From positions 62,001-126,000 of the forward strand of contig PDPU01000024.1 in assembly GCA_002746645.1 (NCBI GenBank): a DNA stretch of 64,000 bases, given 5' to 3'. This stretch comes from Gammaproteobacteria bacterium (lineage in GTDB: Bacteria > Pseudomonadota > Gammaproteobacteria > Granulosicoccales > Granulosicoccaceae). Below are positions 27,301 to 37,762 of this stretch, piece by piece (within the stretch, counting starts at the first letter, position 1; the number at the start of each line of letters is the position of its first letter). A model generated the notes under the pieces. It worked only from the letters and a program-made list of their open reading frames with translations, made no database searches and was not told the DNA's origin. The translations under genes and the position numbers were made by a program.

Positions 27301-27391
27301 AAGCGATGGCCTGAATGCCTGCGACGAGAATCAGGATGCTGACCACGATGGCCAGCACGGGGCGTTTCACGAAGATGTCGGTAAAGTGCAT
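24308..27391 (-). CDS. RND multidrug efflux transporter, inner-membrane permease
   Basis: 1027 residues, the usual length for AcrB/MexB/MdtB-type pumps. It starts MHFTDIFVKRPVLAIVVSIL. GLVVDDAIVVVENVERH in helix 4 contains the paired Asp residues of the proton relay, and VGLVSKNGILMVEFA in helix 10 the relay Lys. Two large periplasmic loops and 12 helices fit the family. It exports drugs or other amphiphiles by proton antiport. The adaptor gene lies 94 bases upstream on the same strand; no outer-membrane channel gene is adjacent. Its 3' end overlaps the convergent HTH gene by 71 bases. Confidence 0.95.
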   Translation of the reverse strand: MHFTDIFVKRPVLAIVVSILILVAGIQAIASISVRQYPRSDNAAVTITTVYVGASADLVRGFITTPIERAVSGADGVDYVSSSSRQSVSTVTVQLELNYDPIRALSEITSKVNQVRSDLPPEAEVPEINVESTDSSFASAYISFTSDILAPNQVTDFLARVVQPRLAALEGVQRADILGARNFSMRIWLDARRMAAHVISPSEVRSALAANNYLAALGKTKGALTEVNLATNTDIGTVEEFKDLVVRSSDEAMIRIGDIADVELGADNYDMQVNYNGDDSIFMGIWPLPNANVLSVLADVRDELDEMRKTLPRGMEVAIGYDASEYIHDSIFEVIKTLAETLLIVMCVIFLFLGSWRSVIVPIVAIPISLIGAIFVMQVLGFSTNLLTLLAIVLSVGLVVDDAIVVVENVERHISEGMSRHDAAIKGARELLGPLIAMTATLVAVYLPIGLQGGLTGSLFREFAFTLAGAVTISGIVAVTLSPMMSAALLREGESERGFAGRVNRVFGRVRDGYMRLLDGTLGARPAVYLVWFVLSALCIPMFMWSPKELAPTEDQSVIFGIVDGPGNASIENASLFAADARAAMQSVEETEFTFQLIMTDGGFGGMVLEPWGERKRTVFEIKPEAAMKFGQVAGINMIPVTPPALPGGGSFPVEFVIASTAEPDEILGFANEIVERAMQSGVFVFPPILDTRIDQSQAELVLDRERIADMGLSMQQVGADVGTMLGGNPVNRFDIDGRSYKVIPQVLRAERLNPEQLRNIYVSGPDGQLVQLSSIASVEYDTVPRSLNRFQQLNAVKISGVSSQTLDQALGFLEQTAAEVLPSNYSLDYTGESRQLRLEGNKFLPAFTLAVLLIYLTLAAQFNSFRDPFVILAGSVPLAMFGALIFTFLKMPNPEMPYWTNGFTTTLNIYSQVGFVTLVGLVSKNGILMVEFARQLQEQGLAKFAAIREAAHTRFRPILMTTVATVAGHFPLVLVTGAGAEARNSIGLVLVGGMTIGTLFTLFVIPSVYLLIARDLGGTLERLPED

Positions 27392-27485
27392 CGCTGGTGA
27401 TTCGCCGTGAGTTGCTGTCGGTTGTAGCTGTGGTGGCCGAAGAAGCGCCGGAGCCCCGGAGCGGCCCGACTGTGCATGTGAGGTG

Positions 27486-28742
27486 TCAGCCGTTGTCCGG
27501 TGTCGGGTTCATGGTCGCCTTGCTGCCGGTTTCGACGATCGTCACCGGTGCGCCGTTCTGCAACTTGAAGACGCCGTCATTGGCGATGATCTGTCCGGCG
27601 CTGACACCCGCGTTGACTTCCACGAAATCGCCGCGGCGTTCGCCGAGCTGCACGAACTGCTGGCGCGCCAGCAGTCCGTCATTGCCCTTCGAGGGCGCCA
27701 TTTCGTCGGCGGATGCGTCCGCGGTATTCCCGGTGCCGCCGGAGACCTTGTCGGCCCCTGGTTCATCTCCGCGCCCGTCCGCTGCTTCGTCGCTGCTCTC
27801 GTCGCCGGCCGCACCCTCGGCATCTGCCCGTTCGAGCACGAATACCGAATCGCCGAAGGTGGCGAAATTCACCGCGGTCTGCGGAATCATCAGCACGTCG
27901 CGGGTGTCCGGCAGCACCACTTCCACGGATGCATACATGCCGGGCAACAGCTTCTCGGCATTCTCGACGCCGCTGTCGAGCGTGGCCTGTATGCGCACGG
28001 TGCGGGTGGCCGTGCTGACCTCGGTGTTGATGGCAGTGATCGAGCCGGTGAATACCGTGCCGGGAACGACGTCATTGGTGACACGCACGGGCAAGCCGTT
28101 GGTGACCCTGGCAAGTGCTGCCTGGGGCAGGGAGAAGTTCACACGCATCGAATCGACCGATTGCAGCGACACGATGGGTACTCCCGGTGAGAGATCCTGG
28201 CCGATATCGACCAGCCTCAGGCCGAGCCTGCCGCCGAAGGGTGCAAGGATCTGTTTCTTGTCGAGGGTGGCCGTGATGTCGTTGAAACGGGCCTGGGCAG
28301 CGGATTTCTGCGAGCGGGCGGTATCGTACTCGGCACGCGATACCACGCCACTGCGGAAGAGGCGTGATACGCGATCGAGATTCTGCTCGGCCAGCTGGAG
28401 TTCCGAGGCGGCGGCATCGAGCTGTGCTGTTTCCGAACTCGTTTCCTGTTCGAGCAGCAGGGTGCCTGCCTGCACGGTTTCGCCGCCGTCGAAAAGCAGC
28501 CGCGTCACGCGGCCGGTGTAGTCGGCCGTGATGGTGACGCCCTGCGCCGCTTCGAGCGTGCCGACGGCACTGAGGGTTTCTTCCCAGCGTGCGGATTCCA
28601 CCTTGGTGGCGGTGACGGCAGTCGGCGGTGTCGCCGCCTGCCCCGCCTGCACCAGGGCGACGATCTGCAGGGTCTTGATGCCGGCGAGCACCGCGAACAG
28701 CAGCACCAGGCCGCAGATGGTCAAGAGGAAACGCGCAATCAT
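27486..28742 (-). CDS. RND efflux periplasmic adaptor (membrane fusion protein)
   Basis: 418 residues. An N-terminal membrane anchor (residues 1-28) precedes the lipoyl and hairpin region (VGTLEAAQGVTITADYTGRV, then AELQLAEQNLDRVSRLFRSG) and beta-barrel domains. An unusual acidic, Gly/Ala/Asp/Glu-rich insert of about 45 residues (nucleotides about 27700-27830) interrupts the last beta domain between VFVLERAD and LARQQFVQLG. The protein joins the RND pump to an outer-membrane channel. It is the promoter-proximal gene of a two-gene operon. Confidence 0.92.
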   Translation of the reverse strand: MIARFLLTICGLVLLFAVLAGIKTLQIVALVQAGQAATPPTAVTATKVESARWEETLSAVGTLEAAQGVTITADYTGRVTRLLFDGGETVQAGTLLLEQETSSETAQLDAAASELQLAEQNLDRVSRLFRSGVVSRAEYDTARSQKSAAQARFNDITATLDKKQILAPFGGRLGLRLVDIGQDLSPGVPIVSLQSVDSMRVNFSLPQAALARVTNGLPVRVTNDVVPGTVFTGSITAINTEVSTATRTVRIQATLDSGVENAEKLLPGMYASVEVVLPDTRDVLMIPQTAVNFATFGDSVFVLERADAEGAAGDESSDEAADGRGDEPGADKVSGGTGNTADASADEMAPSKGNDGLLARQQFVQLGERRGDFVEVNAGVSAGQIIANDGVFKLQNGAPVTIVETGSKATMNPTPDNG

Positions 28743-28796
28743 GTTCGTTCTCCTTTGCCCGGAAGGTGCCGTGCCCGGTGCGGCAGGCTTGACGGT

Positions 28797-30260
28797 TTAC
28801 TTGTCGATGCCGCCCATGCAGAGGTACTTGATTTCGGTGTAGTCGTCGAGGCCGTACTTCGAGCCTTCACGCCCCTGACCCGATTCCTTGACACCACCGA
28901 AGGGCGCGGCAGCGTTGCTGATGATGCCCTCGTTGATGCCGACGATGCCGTACTCGAGACCCTCGGCAACGCGCCAGATGCGGCCGATGTCGCGTGCGTA
29001 GAAGTAGGAGGCCAGACCGAAGGGCGTGTCGTTGGCAAGCCTGATGATTTCCTCTTCGCTGTCAAAGCGGTAGAGCATGGCCACCGGTCCGAAGATCTCC
29101 TCGTTGTGGATACGCATCTCGCTGTTGCCACCGGTCATGACGGTGGGGGCGATGAAGAGCTCGCCGGCATCATGTCGCGCGCCGCCACTGAGCACTTCGG
29201 CGCCCGCTGCGCGGCTGTCGTCGATGAGGCCCATGACGAAGTCGACCGCCTTGTCGTCGATCAGGGGCCCGACCTCCGTGCCTTCTTCGAGGCCGTTGCC
29301 CACCTTCATGTCACTGGCGCGCGCCGCGAGACGCCTGGCGAATTCGTCATAGACGCCGGACTGAACGTAGATGCGGTTGGCGCAGACGCAGGTCTGGCCG
29401 GCATTGCGAAACTTGCAGATGATGGCGCCTTCGACAGCGGCATCGAGGTCGGCGTCATCGAAGACGATGAAGGGGGCGTTGCCACCGAGTTCCATCGACG
29501 TGCGCTTGACGGTGTCGGCACAGGCCTTGAGGAGTTCCTTGCCGACTTCGGTGGAACCGGTGAAGCTGACCTTGCGGATGGCCGGGTGGGTCGTCAGCAC
29601 ATCGCCGATCTCGGCCGTCTTGCCCGTGACGATGTTGACGACGCCGGCAGGAATGCCGGCCTCGATGGCGAGCTGACCGACGGCAAGTGCCGACAGCGGG
29701 GTTGCCGTCGCCGGCTTGCACACCACCGTGCATCCCGCGGCGAGGGCAGGGGCGATCTTTCTGGTCAGCATCGCATTGGGAAAATTCCAGGGAGTGATGC
29801 AGGCCACCACGCCGACAGCCTGACGGATGACGAGAACGCGCTTGTCGGGCCCCGGTGCCGGAATCACGTCACCATAGAGACGGCGCGCTTCCTCAGCGAA
29901 CCATTTCAGGTAGCTTGCGCCGTAGGCGATCTCGCCACGCGCTTCACCGAGGGGTTTGCCCTGTTCCGCGGTCATCAGGCGCGCGAGATCTTCCTGGTTG
30001 GCGAGCATCAGGTCATGCCACTTCATCAGGAGTGCCGCGCGCTCGTCGGCACTGGTTTCGCGCCAGCTCGTCAGAGCTTTTTCGGCAGCCTCGACGGCAC
30101 GTTGTGCTTCCGCACTGCCGGCATTGGCCATGACCCCGACCTTGCTGCCGTCGGCGGGGTTGGTCACGTCACGTGTGGAGTTGTCGTCGGCACCGGTCCA
30201 GGCGCCGTTGATGAGGCAGCCGCTTTGCAGCAGTGCCTGATTGGCGAGTTCGAAAGTCAT
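28797..30260 (-). CDS. gabD: NAD(P)-dependent succinate-semialdehyde dehydrogenase
   Basis: 487 residues from ATG 30258-30260 (MTFELANQALLQSGCLINGA); a longer start at 30305 is not supported by the family. It follows E. coli GabD closely throughout: ITPWNFPNAMLTRKIAPALA, SFTGSTEVGKEL, ELGGNAPFIVFDDADLD with the general-base Glu, and the nucleophile in RNAGQTCVCANR. It oxidises succinate semialdehyde to succinate in GABA degradation. The usual partner gabT is absent. No Shine-Dalgarno sequence is seen before the ATG; the bases there read CTCCT, the complement of one. It ends 54 bases before the RND adaptor gene. Confidence 0.93.
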   Translation of the reverse strand: MTFELANQALLQSGCLINGAWTGADDNSTRDVTNPADGSKVGVMANAGSAEAQRAVEAAEKALTSWRETSADERAALLMKWHDLMLANQEDLARLMTAEQGKPLGEARGEIAYGASYLKWFAEEARRLYGDVIPAPGPDKRVLVIRQAVGVVACITPWNFPNAMLTRKIAPALAAGCTVVCKPATATPLSALAVGQLAIEAGIPAGVVNIVTGKTAEIGDVLTTHPAIRKVSFTGSTEVGKELLKACADTVKRTSMELGGNAPFIVFDDADLDAAVEGAIICKFRNAGQTCVCANRIYVQSGVYDEFARRLAARASDMKVGNGLEEGTEVGPLIDDKAVDFVMGLIDDSRAAGAEVLSGGARHDAGELFIAPTVMTGGNSEMRIHNEEIFGPVAMLYRFDSEEEIIRLANDTPFGLASYFYARDIGRIWRVAEGLEYGIVGINEGIISNAAAPFGGVKESGQGREGSKYGLDDYTEIKYLCMGGIDK

Positions 30261-30356
30261 GAGGAGTAAAAGGAGTGTGTGCTCGGGCTTTGGTGGAAAA
30301 CCCATAGCTTGCCACAGCGCGCGGCTGCCGCCAAACAGGCGCCCTGAATCAGCTTA

Positions 30357-30397
30357 CATTACATGATGGTAATGATATTATGCATCCTTCGGATGCA
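30357..30397. promoter_or_regulatory. Two inverted repeats in the gabD/30513 divergent region
   Basis: CATTAC-ATGATG-GTAATG (30357-30374) and TGCATCC-TTC-GGATGCA (30381-30397) are perfect 6- and 7-bp inverted repeats, side by side in an AT-richer stretch about 100 bases upstream of gabD. They are plausible regulator-binding sites for gabD or for the small gene on the other side. No T-run follows. Confidence 0.4.
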
Positions 30398-30447
30398 CGT
30401 TCGAGTCCGTTTTGATTGACAAGTCACAATTCGCCGTTCCCGGCGTA

Positions 30448-30476
30448 TTGCTTCCGGAAAAACGCGCGCGTATATT
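30448..30476 (+). promoter_or_regulatory. Sigma-70-type promoter for the small membrane protein gene
   Basis: TTGCTT at 30448-30453 and TATATT at 30471-30476 are spaced by exactly 17 bases, with a start expected near 30483. The gene's GGAG (30501-30504) and ATG (30513) follow at normal distances. Confidence 0.6.
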
Positions 30477-30512
30477 GATTCCAGAAGTGCAAGATTCATT
30501 GGAGATGTAGTA

Positions 30513-30842
30513 ATGAATCCTTATCAGGTCATGGGCTTGATCGCAATTGGCATTCTGCTCTTTGCCAGTGTGGTCATGCTGTTGTCATACAGTGGCGTAC
30601 CGGTTCTTGTTGCCTTCGGCGCCGTCTACTTCGGCGCCATGATAGCGATGCGATTGATGCAGAATCGAGCAAGATGTTCGCAGGACGGCTTTCATCGCGC
30701 GCGACGTGCGCGTTGCGCGCGCAAGCAGAGTGAATCAGACAACGTAGTTGAACTGTATGGTCGCCACGAAAGCCCCGTGGAGCAGAACCGGCTACCGCAG
30801 GCAGGTGTCGTCGGTGTCAACAGCAGTCAGATACCGATGTGA
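30513..30842 (+). CDS. Small two-helix membrane protein, unknown function
   Basis: 109 residues. Two hydrophobic segments (about 5-27 and 29-50) are followed by a basic tail rich in Arg and Cys (RARCSQDGFHRARRARCARK) and a polar end. It has a good promoter at 30448-30476 and GGAG 9 bases before the ATG, which supports real expression. I do not recognise a family. It is divergent from gabD and convergent with the coiled-coil gene downstream. Confidence 0.6.
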   Translation: MNPYQVMGLIAIGILLFASVVMLLSYSGVPVLVAFGAVYFGAMIAMRLMQNRARCSQDGFHRARRARCARKQSESDNVVELYGRHESPVEQNRLPQAGVVGVNSSQIPM

Positions 30843-31069
30843 TCCACCTGAGAGCGTGATGGTTATCTGCAACGGGTGTTGATCCAGCAACGGTCGGTCG
30901 CCGGTCGCCGCGAACAGGGTGGTTTCCATCGAGCGCGGCCGCAGCGGGGTGGTTCGTTGTCGGCGAACTCCGTTGTTCGCTTTCTCGCTGCGCCTGTCGG
31001 CCGGCAGCGAGCGCGCTAACTGCTTGATGAGCCGTGTTGGTCGGTTTGCCCTCGATGCTGCGCGATATC
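30843..31069. other. Convergent intergenic stretch, no gene seen
   Basis: About 230 bases between two convergent genes. I see no supported gene, strong hairpin with U-run, or repeat. Open frames here lack ribosome sites and look like noise. Confidence 0.5.
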
Positions 31070-32323
31070 TCATCCAGACTGCGCTTCGCGCGCATCTGCT
31101 TTTCGTGCAGTATCAGCTGCCCGGCCAGTTGACTCACCCTGTTCGTGTGCACGCTGCTTTTCCTTGTCCAGCGCGCTGATGAGGCTGCTGATGGTGGTTT
31201 GACGATCGGCCAGGGTCGCCTTGAGTTCCTTCAGTTCTTCTTCGAGTTGCGCTCTGACCTGCACCGACTGACGTGCAAGCGTCATCGACTTGTTGGCAGT
31301 GGCCAGTGCTCTGGCGCGGGCTTCGGTGCCTTTTCTCAGTTTACGGGAGGCCTGGGCGAGTTGCTGTTTGAGATCGACGATTGTTTCTTCCGCCGCGATG
31401 CGTTGCTTGCGTTCCTTTTCGGCGTTGCTGTTGGCGCTGGCAACTTCGCGGATGCGCGACTCGAGTTGTTGCTCGAATTCGATCAGCGTATCGGCGCGTG
31501 CTGATTCGTGATCCCGCGTCTCGCTCGCGAGTACCGACAGTGCCTTGCGTGTCACCCTGAGGTGCATTTCGGTCTGTTCGCGCAGGCTGCGTTCATTGCC
31601 GAGGCTGACGCCAAGGGTGTCGAGTTCGGCGCGTAGCTCACGGCACTGCGATTCGAGCACTCCGATCGAAGCCAGTGCTTCGTCATGAGTCGTATCGTCT
31701 TCTGCATCGACAGAGGGGCCGGATGATGTATTGACCGATATGTCGTGACAGGCATCCTTGCCGCCAAAGACGGAGAGGTCGATGTCTTCGTCACCAACGG
31801 CCGCCAGTCGCTCTGTTTCTTCGTCGTCGAAATCGGGCCAGAACTGCCTGCTGACAATGTCGAGTACCGCTTCGGGCGTATCGGATTCGGAATCTGCCGC
31901 GTCATGGATGTAGCCGGTAATCGAAACATGTCCCTCGGGCGCCGGCAGTGCAGGCGTTGTTTCGTCTTCCACCGGAATGTAGCCGAAGTCCAGGACCTCT
32001 TCATTCTCGATGCTGACGACACGAAGATAGGCTGTGTACAAGACGATGCCACTCACCATTACCGAGGCTGCAAGGAACCCCGTGGGCAACAGCAGCTTCG
32101 GCAGCATCTCGATCGGCAAGTCGTAGGCAGCGTGCAGCAGCATCGCCATTGACGAGGCAGTCAGAAGTCCTGTCCAGCAGCCGAAGAACCAGTTTGGTCG
32201 ATCGAGACGGTTTTCCGGGCGATGGAAGGGATTCAGGCTCCCTGCAATACCGACGTACAGCGTATACCCGAGCAGAACAGGCAGGCAGTACTTGAAGACA
32301 AGCATGCTGAGCGAGTCATCCAT
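31070..32323 (-). CDS. Membrane-anchored coiled-coil protein, unknown function
   Basis: 417 residues. Three hydrophobic segments lie in the first 105 residues (CLPVLLGYTLYVGIAG, WFFGCWTGLLTASSMAMLL, LLLPTGFLAASVMVSGIVLY). An acidic, probably disordered section follows (about 110-215). A long coiled coil runs from about 220 to 400, with regular heptads such as LESQCRELRAELDTLGVSL and AQLEEELKELKATLADRQTT. It ends in a charged tail. The helix and coil layout suggests a cell-envelope scaffold or tether facing the cytoplasm. The ATG is divergent from the secreted-protein gene at 32478. Confidence 0.65.
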   Translation of the reverse strand: MDDSLSMLVFKYCLPVLLGYTLYVGIAGSLNPFHRPENRLDRPNWFFGCWTGLLTASSMAMLLHAAYDLPIEMLPKLLLPTGFLAASVMVSGIVLYTAYLRVVSIENEEVLDFGYIPVEDETTPALPAPEGHVSITGYIHDAADSESDTPEAVLDIVSRQFWPDFDDEETERLAAVGDEDIDLSVFGGKDACHDISVNTSSGPSVDAEDDTTHDEALASIGVLESQCRELRAELDTLGVSLGNERSLREQTEMHLRVTRKALSVLASETRDHESARADTLIEFEQQLESRIREVASANSNAEKERKQRIAAEETIVDLKQQLAQASRKLRKGTEARARALATANKSMTLARQSVQVRAQLEEELKELKATLADRQTTISSLISALDKEKQRAHEQGESTGRAADTARKADAREAQSG

Positions 32324-32477
32324 TTGAGTAATCTCGGTGGGTGATAACGAGATCTACCTAGCAAGTTCAGTGCCTTTTTCGAGAAATCGTTCGCATTTTG
32401 TCACTCATGCATTTTCATGCAGATACCCGGTCTGTCGCGTTACACTTCGTTCAACGGGTGTCGGGATCGAGGTTCTC

Positions 32478-33098
32478 ATGGGTGACGAAGTGCATTTGGC
32501 TGTGTCGGCAGTCGTCGGGTTTGCTCTGCTTGCGGTACCGCCCGTTGTTTCTTCAAAGCTGGACAGTGCCTCGGAAAGTCTCGAGCGCACGAGCTTTCTC
32601 GATTGGAGTGGCGAGCGACTGCAGAACAGTCTGCCGGATGGTTCCACCCTCACGCGCTATACGGCCGTCACGACCGAGGCCGATGTCGAGGGCACCGAAC
32701 TGGCCGTGGAGTTTTCACCACGCTTCGGTTGCAGCCCGCACGTACGCATGCGTTTCGACAGCAATGCTTCTCGGTTCGCTGCAATCACGAACCTGAGCTC
32801 CGACGAATTGAACTGGCAGATCGGTCACGAGTACTTTCGCTATCCCGTGGTCGCCGACACAGAAGGGGACAACGTGGTGCTGCATCTCGTTGCCGTCAGA
32901 AGTGACAGGGAAGCACTGGTGACGGCGCTGGCCGGCGGCTCGCGTGTCAGCCTGAGTCTGCCGGGGCGCGGGGTCGAGTTTTCACTGCTGGGGTCGCGCA
33001 GGACGCTGGTTGCCACACGCGCCCACTGTCTGCGTCACGAACCGCTGCCCTTCGATGAGCCCCGACGACGGGTCGAGATGGCCGCCGACAACGGCTGA
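32478..33098 (+). CDS. Secreted protein of unknown function
   Basis: 206 residues from ATG 32478, with GAGG upstream at 32469-32472; the open frame extends to 32337 but the stretch before the ATG is Cys/Arg-rich and unlike a protein start. A signal peptide of about 26 residues (AVSAVVGFALLAVPPVVSS) is followed by a globular part with two Cys and a basic C-terminus. I recognise no domain. It lies between a coiled-coil membrane protein (divergent) and the TerB-like module (convergent). Confidence 0.55.
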   Translation: MGDEVHLAVSAVVGFALLAVPPVVSSKLDSASESLERTSFLDWSGERLQNSLPDGSTLTRYTAVTTEADVEGTELAVEFSPRFGCSPHVRMRFDSNASRFAAITNLSSDELNWQIGHEYFRYPVVADTEGDNVVLHLVAVRSDREALVTALAGGSRVSLSLPGRGVEFSLLGSRRTLVATRAHCLRHEPLPFDEPRRRVEMAADNG

Positions 33099-33129
33099 AC
33101 TCGAATCGTGGATCGTGAGCGGCCTTCTG

Positions 33130-33413
33130 CTACAGATCCCTGCTGTCCGGGCCGAATTCCATCAGACGCTCCTTCCAGCGGTGTGTATTCACCGCGTCAC
33201 CTTTCTCGAGCAGGGAAGCGGCGGTTGCCATTGCCTCGTACTGGCGGTGCAGGCGCTTGTAGTGTTCCCCGACAACGGGATCCGTCAGTACCGCTTCGGC
33301 ATCGTTGAGGCTCTGCGCGTCGCAGGTGCTGTTTCCGGTACTGATAATGGCATCCTGCAGTGTGTCGATGCTGTCGGGGAAACGCTCCAGTCCGAGCCGG
33401 TCCAGATAGTTCT

Positions 33414-33417
<4 letters not shown>
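33130..33417 (-). CDS. Small J-domain-like protein lacking HPD
   Basis: 95 residues. The ATG overlaps the stop of the upstream large gene by 4 bases (ATGA at 33414-33417), so the two are translationally coupled. NYLDRLGLERFPDSIDTLQD resembles J-domain helix I and AEAVLTDPVVGEHYKRLHRQ resembles helices III-IV (compare the usual EVLSDPxKRxxYD). The HPD tripeptide that stimulates DnaK is absent, so this would be a J-like, non-stimulating fold. The partner encodes a TerB-like domain, the other half of DjlA-type co-chaperones. The resemblance is by eye and modest. Confidence 0.6.
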
Positions 33418-36074
<2,657 letters not shown>

Positions 36075-36311
36075 GACGTGCACGCGTGAGGTTGAATTTC
36101 AGTCCTGCATGATAGCGGGAAGTCATCACGCGGGCGGCGAGCTGGTTCAACTTGTGCCGAAGAGTAAGGGGAAACTGTGAACCGATGAAGTGTTTTACTT
36201 GTCAGCGACAACGCAGCGGAAACCGTGTTCTCATGCGATTCTGCGTCCCTTACGAATGTACAAAGATTCGGGTGACCAATCAAGGCAGCCCCTTGTGTAT
36301 GCCTGATTAGC

Positions 36312-36327
36312 ATGACCACTCGGTCAT
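36312..36327. promoter_or_regulatory. Inverted repeat upstream of the MATE gene (possible operator)
   Basis: ATGACC-ACTC-GGTCAT is a perfect 6-bp inverted repeat 41 bases before the MATE start. TGACC/GGTCA half-sites with short spacers are common for TetR-type repressors of exporters. No regulator gene is adjacent. Confidence 0.4.
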
Positions 36328-36367
36328 CCGGAACTGGTATCGATAGTCGGCAAGAGCCCAGTCATCA

Positions 36368-37762
36368 ATGAAACTCGACAGTGATCCGGTTGGTGAACTC
36401 ATCCGTCGTCTGGCGCTGCCTGCCAGCATCGGCATGGTGTTCTCGACGCTCCTCGCCGTCACCGACACCTGGTACGCCGGCATGATGTCACCGACCGCAC
36501 TGGCGGCGCTGTCTCTGGCCGGTCCGCTGTACTTTCTCGTGATCACGCTCGGCATCGGCATCGGCCAGGCGACCAACGCGCTGGTGGGCAATGCGCTCGG
36601 TGGCGAGCGTCGGAATGAGGCGCGCCGATTTGCCGTGCAGGCGATGGGCTTCTCGTTCCTGGTTTCCGTCGTCGCATCGATTGCCGCCTTCATCTGGACA
36701 CCCGCGATCTTCCGTCTCATGGGGGGTGAGTCGCCTTACCTCGAACCGGCCATGGTCTACATGCGTGTGGTTCTTGCCGGTACCCTGTTGTTTGCGCTCT
36801 CGTTGGTATTCAACGCGATTCTCAACACACGCGGCGACACCCACAGTTATCGGAATGCCCAGATAGGTGCTGCCATCGCCAATGCCGGCCTCGACCCGCT
36901 GTTCATGTTCGTGCTGGATCTCGGTGTTGCCGGAGTGGCAGTGGCGACCCTCTGTGTTCAGGCCGGTGCGGCTGCCTACCTGTTCCTGCGCGTCAGACAG
37001 CTCGATTTTCTCGATGACTTCTCCAGGCGCGAGCTGATACCCGACTGGCACTGCCATCGCGAAATCTTCGGGCAGAGTCTGCCGAATACCGTTTCGATGA
37101 TGCTGGTGGCCATCGGCAGCATCATCATCGTGCGCTACGTGGCCTTGTTCGGCGAATCGGCCATGGCGGCCTATGGCGTGGCGCTGCGCATCGAACAGCT
37201 CATGCTGCTGCCCGTCATCGGCATCAACATCGCTTGTCTTTCCCTGACTGGCGTGAATCACGGGGCAGGGCTGCACTCCCGCGTCAGCGCAATCTGGCAC
37301 GGTGGCATCGCTCACGCTGTCGTGCTCATGGCAGCGGGTGGGTGCCTTCTGCTGATCTTCGGCGGGGTGGTCATGCGCCTCTTCAGCAGCGATGCCGACG
37401 TGCAGGCGATCGGCACCACCTATCTGCATTACGAAGCCTTCATCCTGCCGGCCTATGGTCTGATCTTCGTCAGCGGATCGGTGCTGCAGGGCCTCAAACG
37501 CCCCGAACTCGCCATGTACTTCAACATCGTCAGGCAGATCATCGGGCAGCTGCTGCTGTTCTGGCTGGCCATCAGCGTGTTCGAGACGGGCATTGCCGGT
37601 ATCTGGTTGTCGGCATTGATCATCAACTGGATAATGGCGGCCGTCATCGTGTGGTTCGTGCGCAGCCGTTTTCTGGGCTCCGTCCACAACGAGCGTGCCC
37701 CTGCTGTTGCCACCGAAAACACGTCGGGCAGTCACGATTCCACCCGACAAGGAGAGTTCTGA
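36368..37762 (+). CDS. MATE-family multidrug/metabolite exporter
   Basis: 464 residues with 12 predicted helices in two MatE halves. PVGELIRRLALPASIGMVFS, DTWYAGMMSPTALAALSLAG and GIGIGQATNALVGNALGGER are typical of the NorM/DinF-like group. It exports cationic compounds using Na+ or H+ gradients. The start ATG 36368 has only a weak AAGAG upstream. Its TGA overlaps the ATG of the rhomboid gene by 1 base (TGATG), and that gene's AAGGAG lies inside this one. Confidence 0.93.
   Translation: MKLDSDPVGELIRRLALPASIGMVFSTLLAVTDTWYAGMMSPTALAALSLAGPLYFLVITLGIGIGQATNALVGNALGGERRNEARRFAVQAMGFSFLVSVVASIAAFIWTPAIFRLMGGESPYLEPAMVYMRVVLAGTLLFALSLVFNAILNTRGDTHSYRNAQIGAAIANAGLDPLFMFVLDLGVAGVAVATLCVQAGAAAYLFLRVRQLDFLDDFSRRELIPDWHCHREIFGQSLPNTVSMMLVAIGSIIIVRYVALFGESAMAAYGVALRIEQLMLLPVIGINIACLSLTGVNHGAGLHSRVSAIWHGGIAHAVVLMAAGGCLLLIFGGVVMRLFSSDADVQAIGTTYLHYEAFILPAYGLIFVSGSVLQGLKRPELAMYFNIVRQIIGQLLLFWLAISVFETGIAGIWLSALIINWIMAAVIVWFVRSRFLGSVHNERAPAVATENTSGSHDSTRQGEF

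Noticed and set aside
28755..30269. 504-codon plus-strand open frame opposite gabD
   Set aside because: Antisense shadow of a well-conserved dehydrogenase gene.
30399..30408. GTTCGAGTCC, a T-loop-like sequence after a hairpin, suggesting a tRNA fragment
   Set aside because: No acceptor stem, D-arm, CCA or matching anticodon arm of proper size could be drawn around it.
30792..31073. Short minus-strand open frame between the small membrane protein and the coiled-coil gene
   Set aside because: Basic, low-information sequence overlapping the end of a better supported gene; no start signal.
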